This document shows positions 46,111 to 56,792 of a stretch of DNA of 64,000 nucleotides, piece after piece (the first letter of the stretch is position 1; the number at the start of each line of letters is the position of its first letter). This stretch comes from Triglochin maritima. Lineage: Eukaryota; Streptophyta; Magnoliopsida; Alismatales; Juncaginaceae. The stretch lies in assembly GCA_963682175.1 (NCBI GenBank), contig OY821791.1:18938542-19002541 (forward strand), read 5' to 3'. A model generated the notes under the pieces. The model did not search any database. It was not told the origin of the DNA and worked only from the letters and a program-made list of their open reading frames with translations. Position numbers and translations under genes: made by a program.

Positions 46111-46192
46111 ATTTTGGGGTTAGGTGTTGATGGGCTGAGAACACCTCCCCAAATCACTCGAATCGTCCAAACCAATGTCTGGACAAAACACC

Positions 46193-46210
46193 TCCCCGAC
46201 AACGGCGCCA
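46193..46210 (-). other. Primer binding site, tRNA-Asp
   Basis: On the minus strand TGGCGCCGTTGTCGGGGA lies six bases after the LTR end. It matches the 3' end of plant tRNA-Asp(GTC) with one difference. Athila and Tat lineages commonly use this primer. Confidence 0.88.
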
Positions 46211-46216
46211 AAAACT

Positions 46217-47631
46217 TGATTGATTCGTTTTAATTAACCACAAGTGCACGGCCGCGTTGAAGCGGTGGCAAATACGGGTTGATCCACAGGGAGGTGTGTC
46301 GATTATTGGTTTGTTCGAAGACGAGTGGTAAAGAAAGGAGAAAAGATTGATTACACTAAACGACACTACACTAAACTAGTAAACTAGAAAAACTGAAATG
46401 AAATCACAAAACAAACTAAACTAATCAACTAATGAAGAAAGATAAAACTCAGGAATGGAAAACCCCTAAGGGGTGGAGTGTGTGTGCACATGAAATAAGT
46501 GTGGTGGTGAATGCATACAAGAAGCTCAAGTTAGTTAGTGTTTGTTAATGCATAAAAAGTACCTAATGGCAAGACCTATCATTTACAACACTAACCTAGG
46601 TGATTAATATGAGCAATGCAAGGTTGTTATTAAGAATATAACGAGCATGGAGTGTACCTAACTATGGCAGAAACCATCAAGTAAAATTCTTATTAATTCA
46701 AGGAAACATACTAATATCTCTCACAAACCCTAATATCTAGCATTCATACCATCTACATAACATGTACAAACATCTACTCCACCCCCAAAGGGGATGAAAC
46801 TACTCACTAATCATTACACTACCTACACTAACAAAATGAAACATTATACTGAAAGGAAATTCAACTAAGAAAGAAAGGAACATTAAAGAAGCTAATTGAA
46901 AGAAACATAAACTAAAGAAACATGCAAGAATTAAAAGACAAGATTAAAAGAAACTAAAAACAATTATTTTATTAACAATGACTCACATTGAAGGTGGCAT
47001 TCTTCTCCGCCTTGAGTTTTGCTTCAAGGCTTACTCCTTAGTAGAGAGAATGCCACCAAGCAATGACTAGTTTACAATAGAAGGTGAAGAGTTCTATTTA
47101 TAGCCATAGAAAAAGGTGATCTGGGACAATCCCCCGATGTGGGACTAAACAAATACCAAAAATAGACTAAACATCCACTAATACACGTGCTCCTGAAATC
47201 TTAGCGGACCCGGGCAAACCCGGACCGCCAATTAGCGGTCCCAGACCGCCAATTGGCAGTCTACAGGATCTGGATCGGGCTCGTTTTCATTTTGGGCTTT
47301 TCTTGATGTATTTGTTGGTCTTGGATGCATCTACTTCGCTTGTTGGAGCTCCGGCCCGAATCGAATTGCCAAAATACTCCCCATGATGGTGTGGAGTTTT
47401 CTGTTTTGCTTTTTGGTCCTTCGGTCTTACGTTCAGGTCCTTCTCCCTTGCATCTTAGTCCTCAAGTCTCTCAACTCAGTCCTTTTCCTTGCTATTAGGT
47501 CCATTTATAGTCTCTCCTTCTCAAACCTACTTATTCCTGAAAACTAAACATAAAACTCGATACATAGTATTGTTTGGGGTGAAAGATAATGGATATAAGA
47601 CACAAAGATATGCATGAAATGATGCCAATCA
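46217..47631 (-). repeat. Right (sense 5') LTR of the L1 element
   Basis: Nearly identical to 42215-43609. It carries two palindromes (47223-47240 and 47244-47261) where the other LTR has one, so one LTR gained or lost a 21-bp unit after insertion. Confidence 0.92.
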
Positions 47632-47636
47632 GTTAG

Positions 47637-48129
47637 CATTCTGCCTGAACCACTTAGTTCCTGCCTCACTCAGCACACAACTAGAATTTGAAGTCATGTA
47701 TGACTTTGTACACATAGACGAAAAATGGTTCTTTATGACTAAACCAACACAAAAGTTCTACTTAGACCCCTTGGAAACAGTGTGACTTAGAACATGTAAA
47801 TCTAAAAAATTGATTACAAAAGTCATGTTTTTAGAAGCAGTAGCAATACCAAGATTTGGAAACAACAAAGAAGTATTATTTGATGGAAAAATTGACATAT
47901 TTCCATTTACAGATATCCAACCAGCTAAGAGGACATCAAAAAATAGGGCAGCTGGAGTATTAGAAACAAAGGCAATTCTTTTTGTTACTAAAGAGGTGGT
48001 GAAAGCATGTTTAACAGAGAAAGTAATACCAGCAATTAAAGCTAAGTATCCAAAAAAATACAAACAAAAGGATTTTCATGCTGCAAGACAATTCAAGACC
48101 CCATATTGCACCAACGGACCCAGATTTCA
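47637..48129 (+). pseudogene. Mariner-like transposase, catalytic part
   Basis: Continuation of 41703-42214 after the inserted L1 element. HIDEKWFFMTKPTQKFYL carries the first catalytic Asp (47717-47719). KVMFLEAVAIPRF and FDGKIDIFPF follow, then QDNSRPHIAPTDPDF with the second Asp (48087-48089). A stop near 47779 and frame changes near the A-run at 42202-42208 and near 48075 disable it. The third Asp is lost by truncation. Confidence 0.87.
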
Positions 48130-51100
48130 TTCAGGTTCAACCACACTTGTACGTATATTCTCTTATGAACTTGAGGTTCAATATAGTATATTTTCTTGAC
48201 ATTCTTTAAGCTTCTAGCTTCTCCCCCTAATGCCAGAAAATGTACATCATATATATGATTATTGGATTGGACAATAAAACTTAGTCCTTCAAGAGCTTTA
48301 AATTGCAGGAGAGAAACAATCTATTCATTATTGTTCAAGTAAAGTACGTAAGTATTTATAATATGATATTGGTATAAACAATATTGGTAAATATGCATGT
48401 TGATAAACCATGTCTAAATTATATCAGACATATTCTGGAATTTTGAACATACTGGATAAGAGATGATTTATTTAGGCACTTCTAGGGATGTTTCGTCCCA
48501 TTGAAGTCATCTTTATTTCAAACTTGTTATTTGCACAATTTTTAGTCTACTACTTATGCTCTTGTTTTCACGATACTTTGTAGTGAGTGCTTCTGGCACA
48601 CACAAAAAATGTATTGTGATTTTCTAACAACTCTCATGACCTTCAAACAACGGTAATGCATAACCCAAAACTTTTGGATTTTTGATTCCATACTACTACT
48701 GGAGTATTGAGTCATTAATTCATAAACTGATCAATAAAATATTTTCTTTACTACTAAACTGTAGGATTTCTAGTTTAATTGCACATAATCATTTTCGAAC
48801 TTTTTATGCACAATAAGGATCAATTACAATTTTTCTATGATTTGTTTCATGCATGCATCGGTTTGTTTCAATAACTAGTTTCAAAACACCATTAAAATAA
48901 ACATGGGCTCCTAAATTCATACCTAGAAGTTCTCTAAAACTTCTTGAAGATCCGGAGATGTTGAGGATGCTTGTCGTTGCGCCGGATGCCTCCGAGAATT
49001 CACCAAACTCTAAACAAGATTGGAGAGAGAAGAGTTAGCCTCTCAATCTCCAATAGGGTTTAGAATCTAATTACTAACCCCTCTTTAGTTCCCCTGAGAA
49101 GAAGATCTCTGAAAACTAAAACTAAACCCAAGAATTAAGGTGAAATTCGTGGAGAATTATGGAGAGAGAAGTTTGCATAAGAAAATAATGAATTAATTAA
49201 TGAGGTAATGAGATAAACTTGTATTTATAAGTTCTCTCCAAATTACCTAATCATGTGCAACCTCTTGCCCATGATTTCATGCAAACTTCCATCTAACCAT
49301 CCATTATTTGCTAACAAATAATCTCATCCATGAATTAAATCAATGATGGACCAATTCCATGCATGATCTAATTAATTCTTAAATTAATTCTGCAGAAAAC
49401 CGTCTGGACCGGTCGACCGTTTGGAGGTTCGGTCGACCGTTCGAACCAAGTTTGGTCGACCGTTTGACATTCGGTCGACCGTTCGTAACAATAAAATATT
49501 TCATCGCAATGTTCGGTTGACCGACCGATAGATTCGGTCGACCGTTCTGAACAGACGAAAATTCCCTGTTATCGGTCGAGACGTGTCCGGTCGACCGTGC
49601 ACCGATCGGTCGACCGTTTACTGTTGTTCGGTCGACCGTTGAGCACTGTTCTGCTGATTGGTAAAATTTCGGTTTTACCCCTACAAAATTTGACATTTCG
49701 GGATTAGTAGTAAATTCACAACTTATGTAACATATTATCCTATGTAACGATAAATCCTTACACCCCATAATATTTACATCACATATGAATTTAATTTAGA
49801 TTCTAATTATGTTATTAATCACAACATAATTTTGATTTTGCTTGTTCACCCCATGTGTCATATTTTCTACATGAAGCCCGACACATCATGTGAACTCAAA
49901 ATTCCCATTTCTTGTTTCCCAGTTTTGTGGTGTGACCTATGGGAGGATCTAAACTAAGTTGACAGTGATATTAAGAGCTTAATACCACAAGCTATAAGCG
50001 GTATCTAGCTACACATTATAGCTCCCAATTAGTTAGATGTATTAATTCCAGTGGAACCAAAACCCGATCCATTTAGTGATGGAGTGCACCACTTGTGTCC
50101 GTCTCTTGCCTCATGATATCAGGAATACACACAAAGTAGTATTGTGTCATCCTTGTATTAGTATTCATTTCTTGATCTCTTTAAGCTAGTTACAAATATG
50201 TGACTTAACTCAAATCACATTGTGCACATTATAACTTTGCTTTATCAAGGGGCCCACTAATATCATCACTCAATGAAGAGGGGCAATGATAATCTTTTGA
50301 CTAGCTATCTTCTCCAACGAAAGTCATAGTTAACCAACTAATGCCTTTACACTACACTCATCGATAGCTCAAGACGCTAGTCTAATCAAGCATTTCTTAA
50401 GTGATCGGATATAAGTCTCATATCAAAGGACCAAGGACACAGTAAAACATTAATGACACAGAAAACACAATTCTATAATATTTTACTTATTAGGTCTATT
50501 CAGTATACAAAAGTAGTATTTTCCTCTTTTGTGTACCCGTGTTGTCACTCACTTGTAGAGCTACAATGATCTATGACCAACATGACAATCTTAACTCGGT
50601 AATTAATGTCCTATGTTAATTACCATGATTGTGAATATCTTTTATTTTATGTAAACCATTATCTTTTAGAGCTCTACGGTTCAGGACCAAGAGCCTCTTC
50701 CTTAACACTTCTAAAAGACGAATAACATAAACAATGAACAAAATGATTTCTCATTCAATTCATAATAATTGACATTTAAAAGTAAAACTTTTAGAACACA
50801 TTCCCTTCATAAACTGTATATAACTATGCTCTTCTGGCCATAGGGTTTGATTTAGAGATTGACGAGCATTTTTACTAAATTAGCTATTTGCACGTCGTTT
50901 TGACGGTCATACGAATCCTTCATGGATTATCATAAAATTTCATAACCCTCTTTAAATGAATGATATCTAAAGCTTTGTCTGGTAGCATTGCATGAATATT
51001 GAGATATTCGTCTTTTGGGCCAATGCATATAATTTTCAATAACAATGAATTTTTCCTCCATAACACTTTAGCACGTTCTTCAGGCACAAGCGCCAGAGGT

Positions 51101-51342
51101 ACTAGAGCAAATATTGTGGTCATACAACAACTAATACTCATGCTTTTAGAGCACAAATAATCTAGGCATAAGCTTAAAAAAAATCCAAGAACTTTTTTTG
51201 GCTCCGTACTACTACTGGAGTATCGGATCATTAGCTTGCACGGTGGATAAAATCATTTTCCTTTTACATCTCAAGTATTTGGAAAACAATATTCACAACA
51301 ATATTTGGAAAACAAAATTTTACACAAGAGGTGTCATATCAA
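48130..51342 (-). repeat. Copia-derived segment, copy B (3.2 kb)
   Basis: Near-identical to 11754-14882 and in the same orientation. Its left end replaces the end of the mariner-like transposase. TATA (TATTTATA) is at 49222-49229. The length difference from A is almost wholly the missing units of the palindrome array. Confidence 0.88.
49410..49638. repeat. CGGTCGACCG array, copy B
   Basis: Units start at 49410, 49430, 49453, 49472, 49514 (CGGTTGACCG), 49535, 49573 (decayed), 49588, 49607 and 49629. The nearest lies 181 bp from the TATA box, exactly as in copy A. Confidence 0.9.
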
Positions 51343-52659
51343 TAGTAAATTCTTGCCTTCTTGGTGGAAGTACATCCATATATTTTCTGTAATATTTCAG
51401 TTAAGATTGAACGAGGTCAAGCACATCAAATATAAGCATCTTTTCTATATCATGAGATATGTATGTAACACATCAAATATAAGCACACACGAATTACATC
51501 TGACTTTGCTTATAAATTAATTCCCAATAAGCATAATGTCAACGACAAAACAAATATTGTAAGATGGTGACTCAAATTTCTTTGCAATATACCATATTAT
51601 ATCATTTATACATTTGTAATAAAAATAAATCACATGTGCTCAAGAGATGTATCCATGACATGAGCGTAGATAAGTGATGATGACACTTTTAGACAGAATG
51701 TACAATTTGAAGCATCAAAATATCATTAATTCCAATCAAACAAATCTCTAAGTTAAAAAGCAAAATCTTTATATGTTAATATAGGAAAAATCCTTTCTAA
51801 AAAATAATCCTAGATTAGTGAATCCTTAATCCATCTCATGTGAAGACGAAAGGTCCAAAAAAATATACCAAAATTTTGAGCCTTAAATAGGAATGGACTA
51901 TAATGATTAATATCCAAAATTTTCATTTGAGCTCATGCAAACCTAGAAAAGAAAACGGTACCAACGTTCATGCATGACCCATCATCGAATAATATGGAAA
52001 AACATGAAAGACATACAAATATTTACAAGTTAAGCACTTGTTTTCCTCAAGACAAAACGACAATAGAGAAATATCACCTTTTGAAGGGGAAATTGAAGTA
52101 CAAGATTTATTTACAAACTATTTAGGTGGCCTGACATGAACCAAAAACCAAACCTTCGTTTATGCATGACTTTATCTCCTATTTCTTTGAAAACATGGCT
52201 ATTAAAGAGAACAAAAAAAGAAAAATATGCACAAACCAATACTTCGAATATTTGATGTTTACAAGTGCCAAAATAAACAAAATCACATATCATGAGTGCC
52301 AAAGATATGATTTGTTACCTTAGGCGATACCTACAATGCTACCAGGACATCATGCTGCAAACGTGTTTTAGAATAAATAGACATGAAGCAAATGAGATGA
52401 AGATTTAGGAGGAAATAATTGTTGTATTTCATCATCACCAAAGTATTACAATACTCTCTTATTTATAGGTTAAAGGAAGCAAATGAAAGGTTGTATGTTA
52501 CAAGAGTTACAAATAAGAAGGTGAGAGGTTGATAGAGTTATGGGAGGAGAAGGTGAAGCATCGATAATATTTTACAACAATTTGGATATTTATGTCCAAC
52601 ATTGATTTGCCACCATAGACGACAAACAACGACAGGCGACCACAAAATATTGCGAATGT
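51343..52659. other. No genes seen
   Basis: AT-rich DNA. It may continue the copia element of segment B or a different insertion. The only open frames are short and without recognisable domains. Confidence 0.4.
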
Positions 52660-53060
52660 GATGGCTGCGGAGGACAAGATGTATTATCTTGCACCCTATT
52701 GGGAGATGTATGTTTTTAAATATTTTATATAATACATGTAGTAATAAAATTAATTAATTATGTCTTATTGAATGAATCTTATCTAGTGATTATTAGATGT
52801 TTACCTGTTATTTGTCCCGATACAAATATTGCATATTGGTTTGATCCTTTACGGTCGGACAAACTTAGGAAAGATTTGAAGCATATGTTACAATTGTAAG
52901 TTTTATTAAATTACTAGTTTAAAACATAAAAAAATGTTGTAGCTGTCAAATTTTATAACAAATTCCGATATCTATCCATTTATGTAGAGCTATGGAAATA
53001 TATAAACAATTGGATGAAAAAGAAGCTAAAAGAAGACAACAATTTGGCATGCTATAAAAG
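52660..53060 (+). pseudogene. Ulp1/SENP-like peptidase fragment, probably CACTA-associated
   Basis: Three coding-like pieces are separated by AT-rich intron-like gaps: KMYYLAPYWEM (52677-52709), VICPDTNIAYWFDPLRSDKL continuing to LKHMLQL (about 52805-52896, then GTAAG), and AMEIYKQLDEKEAKRRQQFG after 52985. The V-I-C-P....YWFDPL block resembles the Ulp1-type C-terminal domain found in many plant CACTA proteins and related transposon ORFs. The His-Trp pair expected just before VICP is not intact. A solitary decayed fragment. Confidence 0.45.
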
Positions 53061-54280
53061 TAGAGTAATTAAATTATTTTTGAAACAATAAGCACTATAT
53101 TTTCAATTGATTTTGTTATTTCGTAATATACATTTTATCTTGATTGTAGTGCTGTTGAACGTGGGTTTTTTGTTCCTTTTGTTTATATATTTTGGTGTTG
53201 CGAAGACCTCTCAAGAATTCATAATGGAGTTCCACACCTTACAACTTCATATAGAATAATGCCTCATCATGTCATACTCATATCATTCATTTGTATAGGA
53301 CATTGAATACATGTGAACAACTAGCTAGAAATCAAATCAAAAGATATATGTAGAGGGTTTATCAACTCGTGCTTTGATTGGTTCGATGATAATCTCCCTT
53401 TTGTTGTGGTCTATCGTCACAATATGGTCAATTTAGCTTCATAACCTAAGAGGGTTTTGTATGTGTTTAGACGTTTCAATTTTATGATGAAGACAACCTG
53501 ATATTAGTGAGTTTAACTTCATCACAGGGATGGGTTATATATATTTGATTTATCAACGATAATTCTTATATTAGAATATCGTACAAATAGTTAGTTTAGC
53601 CTCATAACCTAGGAGGTATTGTGTATGCGCCTTTGTGATATCAACGATGGGTGTTATAATAAACATCATCAAGTAGTTAGTTTGATCTCATAACTAGGAG
53701 AATATTTTTGTATATAGTTTGTTAAATGTCGACTTTGTCTTTTATGATGAAGACTGTCCGGTTTTAGTTAGTTTAGCCTCATAACAAAGAGATGTTTTAT
53801 ATGTCTTAGTCTCGTATCTAGGAGACAATGTAAACAATTATTCTCTTGTTTATGAGAATATTATGTATATGTGTTGTTTAGACAAATATTCTTTTGGTAC
53901 ATATATCATAATGTTTTGGTCAGTTTAGCCTCATAACCTGGAGGGTATTTTTCTATATTTTTTGGGTTTGTTCATTTGGTTTGTTAAATGAAGACTCCAT
54001 CATCTGTAAGAGAGGGAACCCAAGATCATGCTTGGCGTGCATCCTCGCCTACGACTAAGGTAATTTGTATTTAGCTTTTGACCACTCCAACGATAAGAGA
54101 GAGGGAACCCAAGATCAAGCTTGGCGTGCATCCTCTCTTACTATTAGATCAGTCAATATTTATGTTTTATGTTTGTTTTCGATTTTTAAGTTGGTTGACA
54201 TGTTTCTCAATTTAAAATGTTTCATTTGCAATTTATCCGATATTAGACATGGGTTTGTTATCATGTTCATTTAGAGCGAC
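53061..54280. repeat. Imperfect repeats in AT-rich DNA
   Basis: TTAGTTTAGCCTCATAACCT-like blocks recur near 53425, 53600, 53680, 53775 and 53920 at irregular distances. A block AGAGAGGGAACCCAAGATCA, followed by GCTTGGCGTGCATCCTC, occurs twice (about 54010 and 54102). No gene recognised. Confidence 0.6.
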
Positions 54281-54690
54281 TATTTTTGTATTTTAGGATT
54301 GATTTTTGCAAATTAATCGGTACAACTTATATATTGTTGTAATTTATCCACATTTAGTGGTGGATTTGCAATTTGTCCATTTAGGGGGACTATTTGTATT
54401 TCGAGATTGATTTTGCAAATCAATTGTTGCAATTTATATATTGCAAGCATTTATCCATATTTAGTGGTGGATCTATAACTTGTCCATTTAAGGGGATTAT
54501 TTGTATTTTAGGATTGATTTTGCAAATCAATTGATGTAATTTATATATTGTTGGAATTTATCCATATTTGGGGGTGGATATAAAATTTATCATTTAGGTG
54601 GATCAATTTGTAACTTTGGATCAATATGTAAATAATTGGTACAACCTATATGTCTAGGTAATTTATCCACGGTTAGGGGTGGATTTCAAA
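54281..54690 (+). repeat. Tandem repeat, about four units of 106-110 bp
   Basis: Units begin TATTT(TT)GTA at 54281, 54391 and 54498, with a more diverged one at about 54604. Shared words include TTAGGATTGATTTTGCAAAT, TTATATATTG, AATTTATCCA and TAGTGGTGGAT. Confidence 0.85.
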
Positions 54691-55811
54691 GATTTTTCAA
54701 CACATGAGTTGTTCCATAACTTAGGTTTCAACTTTCTTATCCATGTGTAATTTTTACAATGTGAAGGAGAAGTATAGAAAATGCCCTCTTATCAGTCTAC
54801 CAATCGTTTTGGTCATACCTTGTTGTCAATCAAAATATTTCACGGGGAAGGTTTGCAAAACTCCCGCTCATGGGCATGGAACCACATGCACGCAGGTGCG
54901 CATTTCGTGAGGTATCTGATCAACGTATATGGTGAATAAATATGAGGTTAATTTATATACCTCACATCTTGTTTAATCATACCATTACATGCACATACAT
55001 TTTACTTGTTTTATGATGATTATCCAACTTCAAATTCAAACGTTGAAGAAGTTAATTTTGCCTTATTGGGGGTGGCATGTTGAAATATTTTTATTTTTAT
55101 TTGGTCTAATGATGAATTTTATTTCAGACAACATCATAGATATTGTCTTGATAACCTTTGTTCATATCATTTTTTTACCCACATGTGTTTAAATTTACAA
55201 ATTTATGACAACACCATTCGTTTTTTTTACAATGGTGATTAATCAGGAGTTTGTGTGTTTGTTTGGTTCGAGTTTCATAATTTTATCTGGCTAAAATTCG
55301 ACAACCTTCCGACGTTCCTTTTTTTGGGCAAAATATGAACGATCATTCCAGATACGATTCCCAAAGGGAGGAGGCCCAAGAGCGTACCTTCTGAGCTGTT
55401 CTACAGGAACTTAGGTCTCACTGATGGGTTCTCGTCAAGCACACGAGCAGAGGCTGTATAGATCACCGTCTGGAGCCTTGCACATATTTTCCAAGGAATT
55501 CAAATCTCCGGGGACTGGTTTTCCATTGATGAACCCAAGCTCTATGTCCTTCGATACCCAGTAGTCGTATCCGGCATCAAAAGTAAAAAGAGTGGAAGTT
55601 CTGGAGACTCGGAGAAAGTCAAGAACTCGATCTCAGAAAGTTGGTGCCTAAAGTCCTTCTCATTTAAATCTCAATCAAGAAGGGCAAGCTTACCAAACGG
55701 GCACGATTCTCAAAGAGAGGTGATCGTTTGGTTAATTGGGCGACCGTCCGGATACGATTCCCAAAAAGAGGAGGCCGGAACGGTTGTTAAGTACACGGGC
55801 AGGTACAGATT
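54691..55811. other. Unassigned DNA with a 400-bp spaced direct repeat
   Basis: No coding region recognised. GATACGATTCCCAAA followed by a GAGGAGGCC purine tail occurs at 55351 and again at 55751. A related CACGATTCTCAAAGAGAGG lies at 55702. The stretch 55345-55800 is less AT-rich than its flanks. Confidence 0.5.
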
Positions 55812-56711
55812 CACTAGTGCAGAATAGACCTTACTCGTCGCCCAATAGACGTCGGTTGTTATAACAGACGACGTCTATTTGGGAGAAGAGATCATAGACG
55901 TCGGTCATTATACAGGCCGATGTCTATGGGGATAATAGACGTCGGTTGTGGGAATACCCATTGCATCCGACGTCTATACCCTATAGACGTCGACCTATAG
56001 ACGTCGGATGTTATGTACATCATACGTCTATACTTCGATGCATATATATGTCGGGGTATAGACGTCGGCTGTTCATAACATCCGACGTCTATAGGTCTTA
56101 AAGAAATCGAACAGTTACGTTTTTTGTCATTCATTCCAGACAAAAATCCAACCAAACCCTAGCCCTTCCACGACCGAACCCTCCTCCGCGATCGATCTCC
56201 GACCGTCTCCAACAATCTCCGGCACCGCAACGACGTCCCAACCTCTCCTCCCGTTCTCGAGGTCTCTCCTCCGTCCTCCGTTCTCTCCTCGACCACTGCA
56301 GCGACCCTCCTCCTCCGTCTTCCTCCACTTCCCTAACCACCGTAAGAATTTTGGTTGGTTTAGTTTCGGATTTTAGATGGATTTTGGTTGTGTCCCCATG
56401 TAAGAGTCATTCCCCATTAACGGCTTTCATGCAGCGTGTTTGAGAAGAAGGAGGGCGCACGTTCGAGAAGAAGGAGGACGCGCATTTGCTGGTTCGTGAT
56501 TCCACCCATTTTGTCTTTTAGTTTTAATTGTTTCAAAAACCCAAAAATCTAACCTCACAATAGTAGAGTGCTTCTGTTTCATGATATTTTAAAATAATAA
56601 CTTAGATTTATATTAAAAAGACTATAACCTAGATAATGTAAAAAACTTATGTTTAATTAGTTTAGTGAGTTCATACATTTATTTCTGTTTATTAATGTTT
56701 AGCTTAGTTGT
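55812..56711 (+). mobile_element. CACTA 5' end with TAGACGTCGG subterminal repeats
   Basis: CACTAGTGCAGAATAGACC is a good CACTA terminus. TAGACGTCGG and its complement CCGACGTCTA are repeated about ten times between 55855 and 56095, as expected for transposase-binding sites. A GC-rich leader-like stretch (56150-56345) follows. The element is cut near 56711 and no transposase remains. Confidence 0.8.
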
Positions 56712-56792
56712 GACCCCCACACCTAACTTTTGCTAGTCCCGAGCAAAACAAAGAAAATGAAAAATGAAAGAAAGGAAAAATTATTTGTAAAA
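56712..56792 (-). repeat. Orphan fragment of an L1 element (purine-tract end)
   Basis: CCCCCACACCTAACTTTTGC and the following AGTCCCGAGCAAAACAAAG match the complement of 62345-62420 and the interior at 43611 onward. No LTR remains on its left. Confidence 0.75.

Larger units (their letters stand above)
42215..47631 (-). mobile_element. Complete non-autonomous Athila/Tat-type LTR retrotransposon (family L1)
   Basis: The LTRs at 42215-43609 and 46217-47631 are highly similar, and GTTAG duplicates flank the element (42210-42214 and 47632-47636). The sense strand is minus: a tRNA-Asp primer site lies beside the right LTR and a purine tract beside the left one. The 2.6 kb interior has no protease, reverse transcriptase or integrase. 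It has one family-conserved reading frame near the primer site. It resembles LARD-type elements that are mobilised by an autonomous partner. The insertion splits a mariner-like transposase. Confidence 0.93.
41533..48129 (+). mobile_element. Mariner-like element (plant MLE), interrupted and truncated
   Basis: It starts after TA with CTCCCTCTGTCCCATTTTG, the end typical of plant mariner-like and Stowaway elements. The first 74 bp are repeated (second copy starts at 41607). Transposase pieces lie at 41703-42214 and 47637-48129 around an inserted L1 retrotransposon. The right part of the element is missing; copia segment B begins at 48130. Confidence 0.85.

Noticed and set aside
11754..51342. Copies A and B as the two LTRs of one giant element
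   Set aside because: The segment includes copia pol sequence, both copies are cut at different sides, and the DNA between them is a mosaic of unrelated elements.
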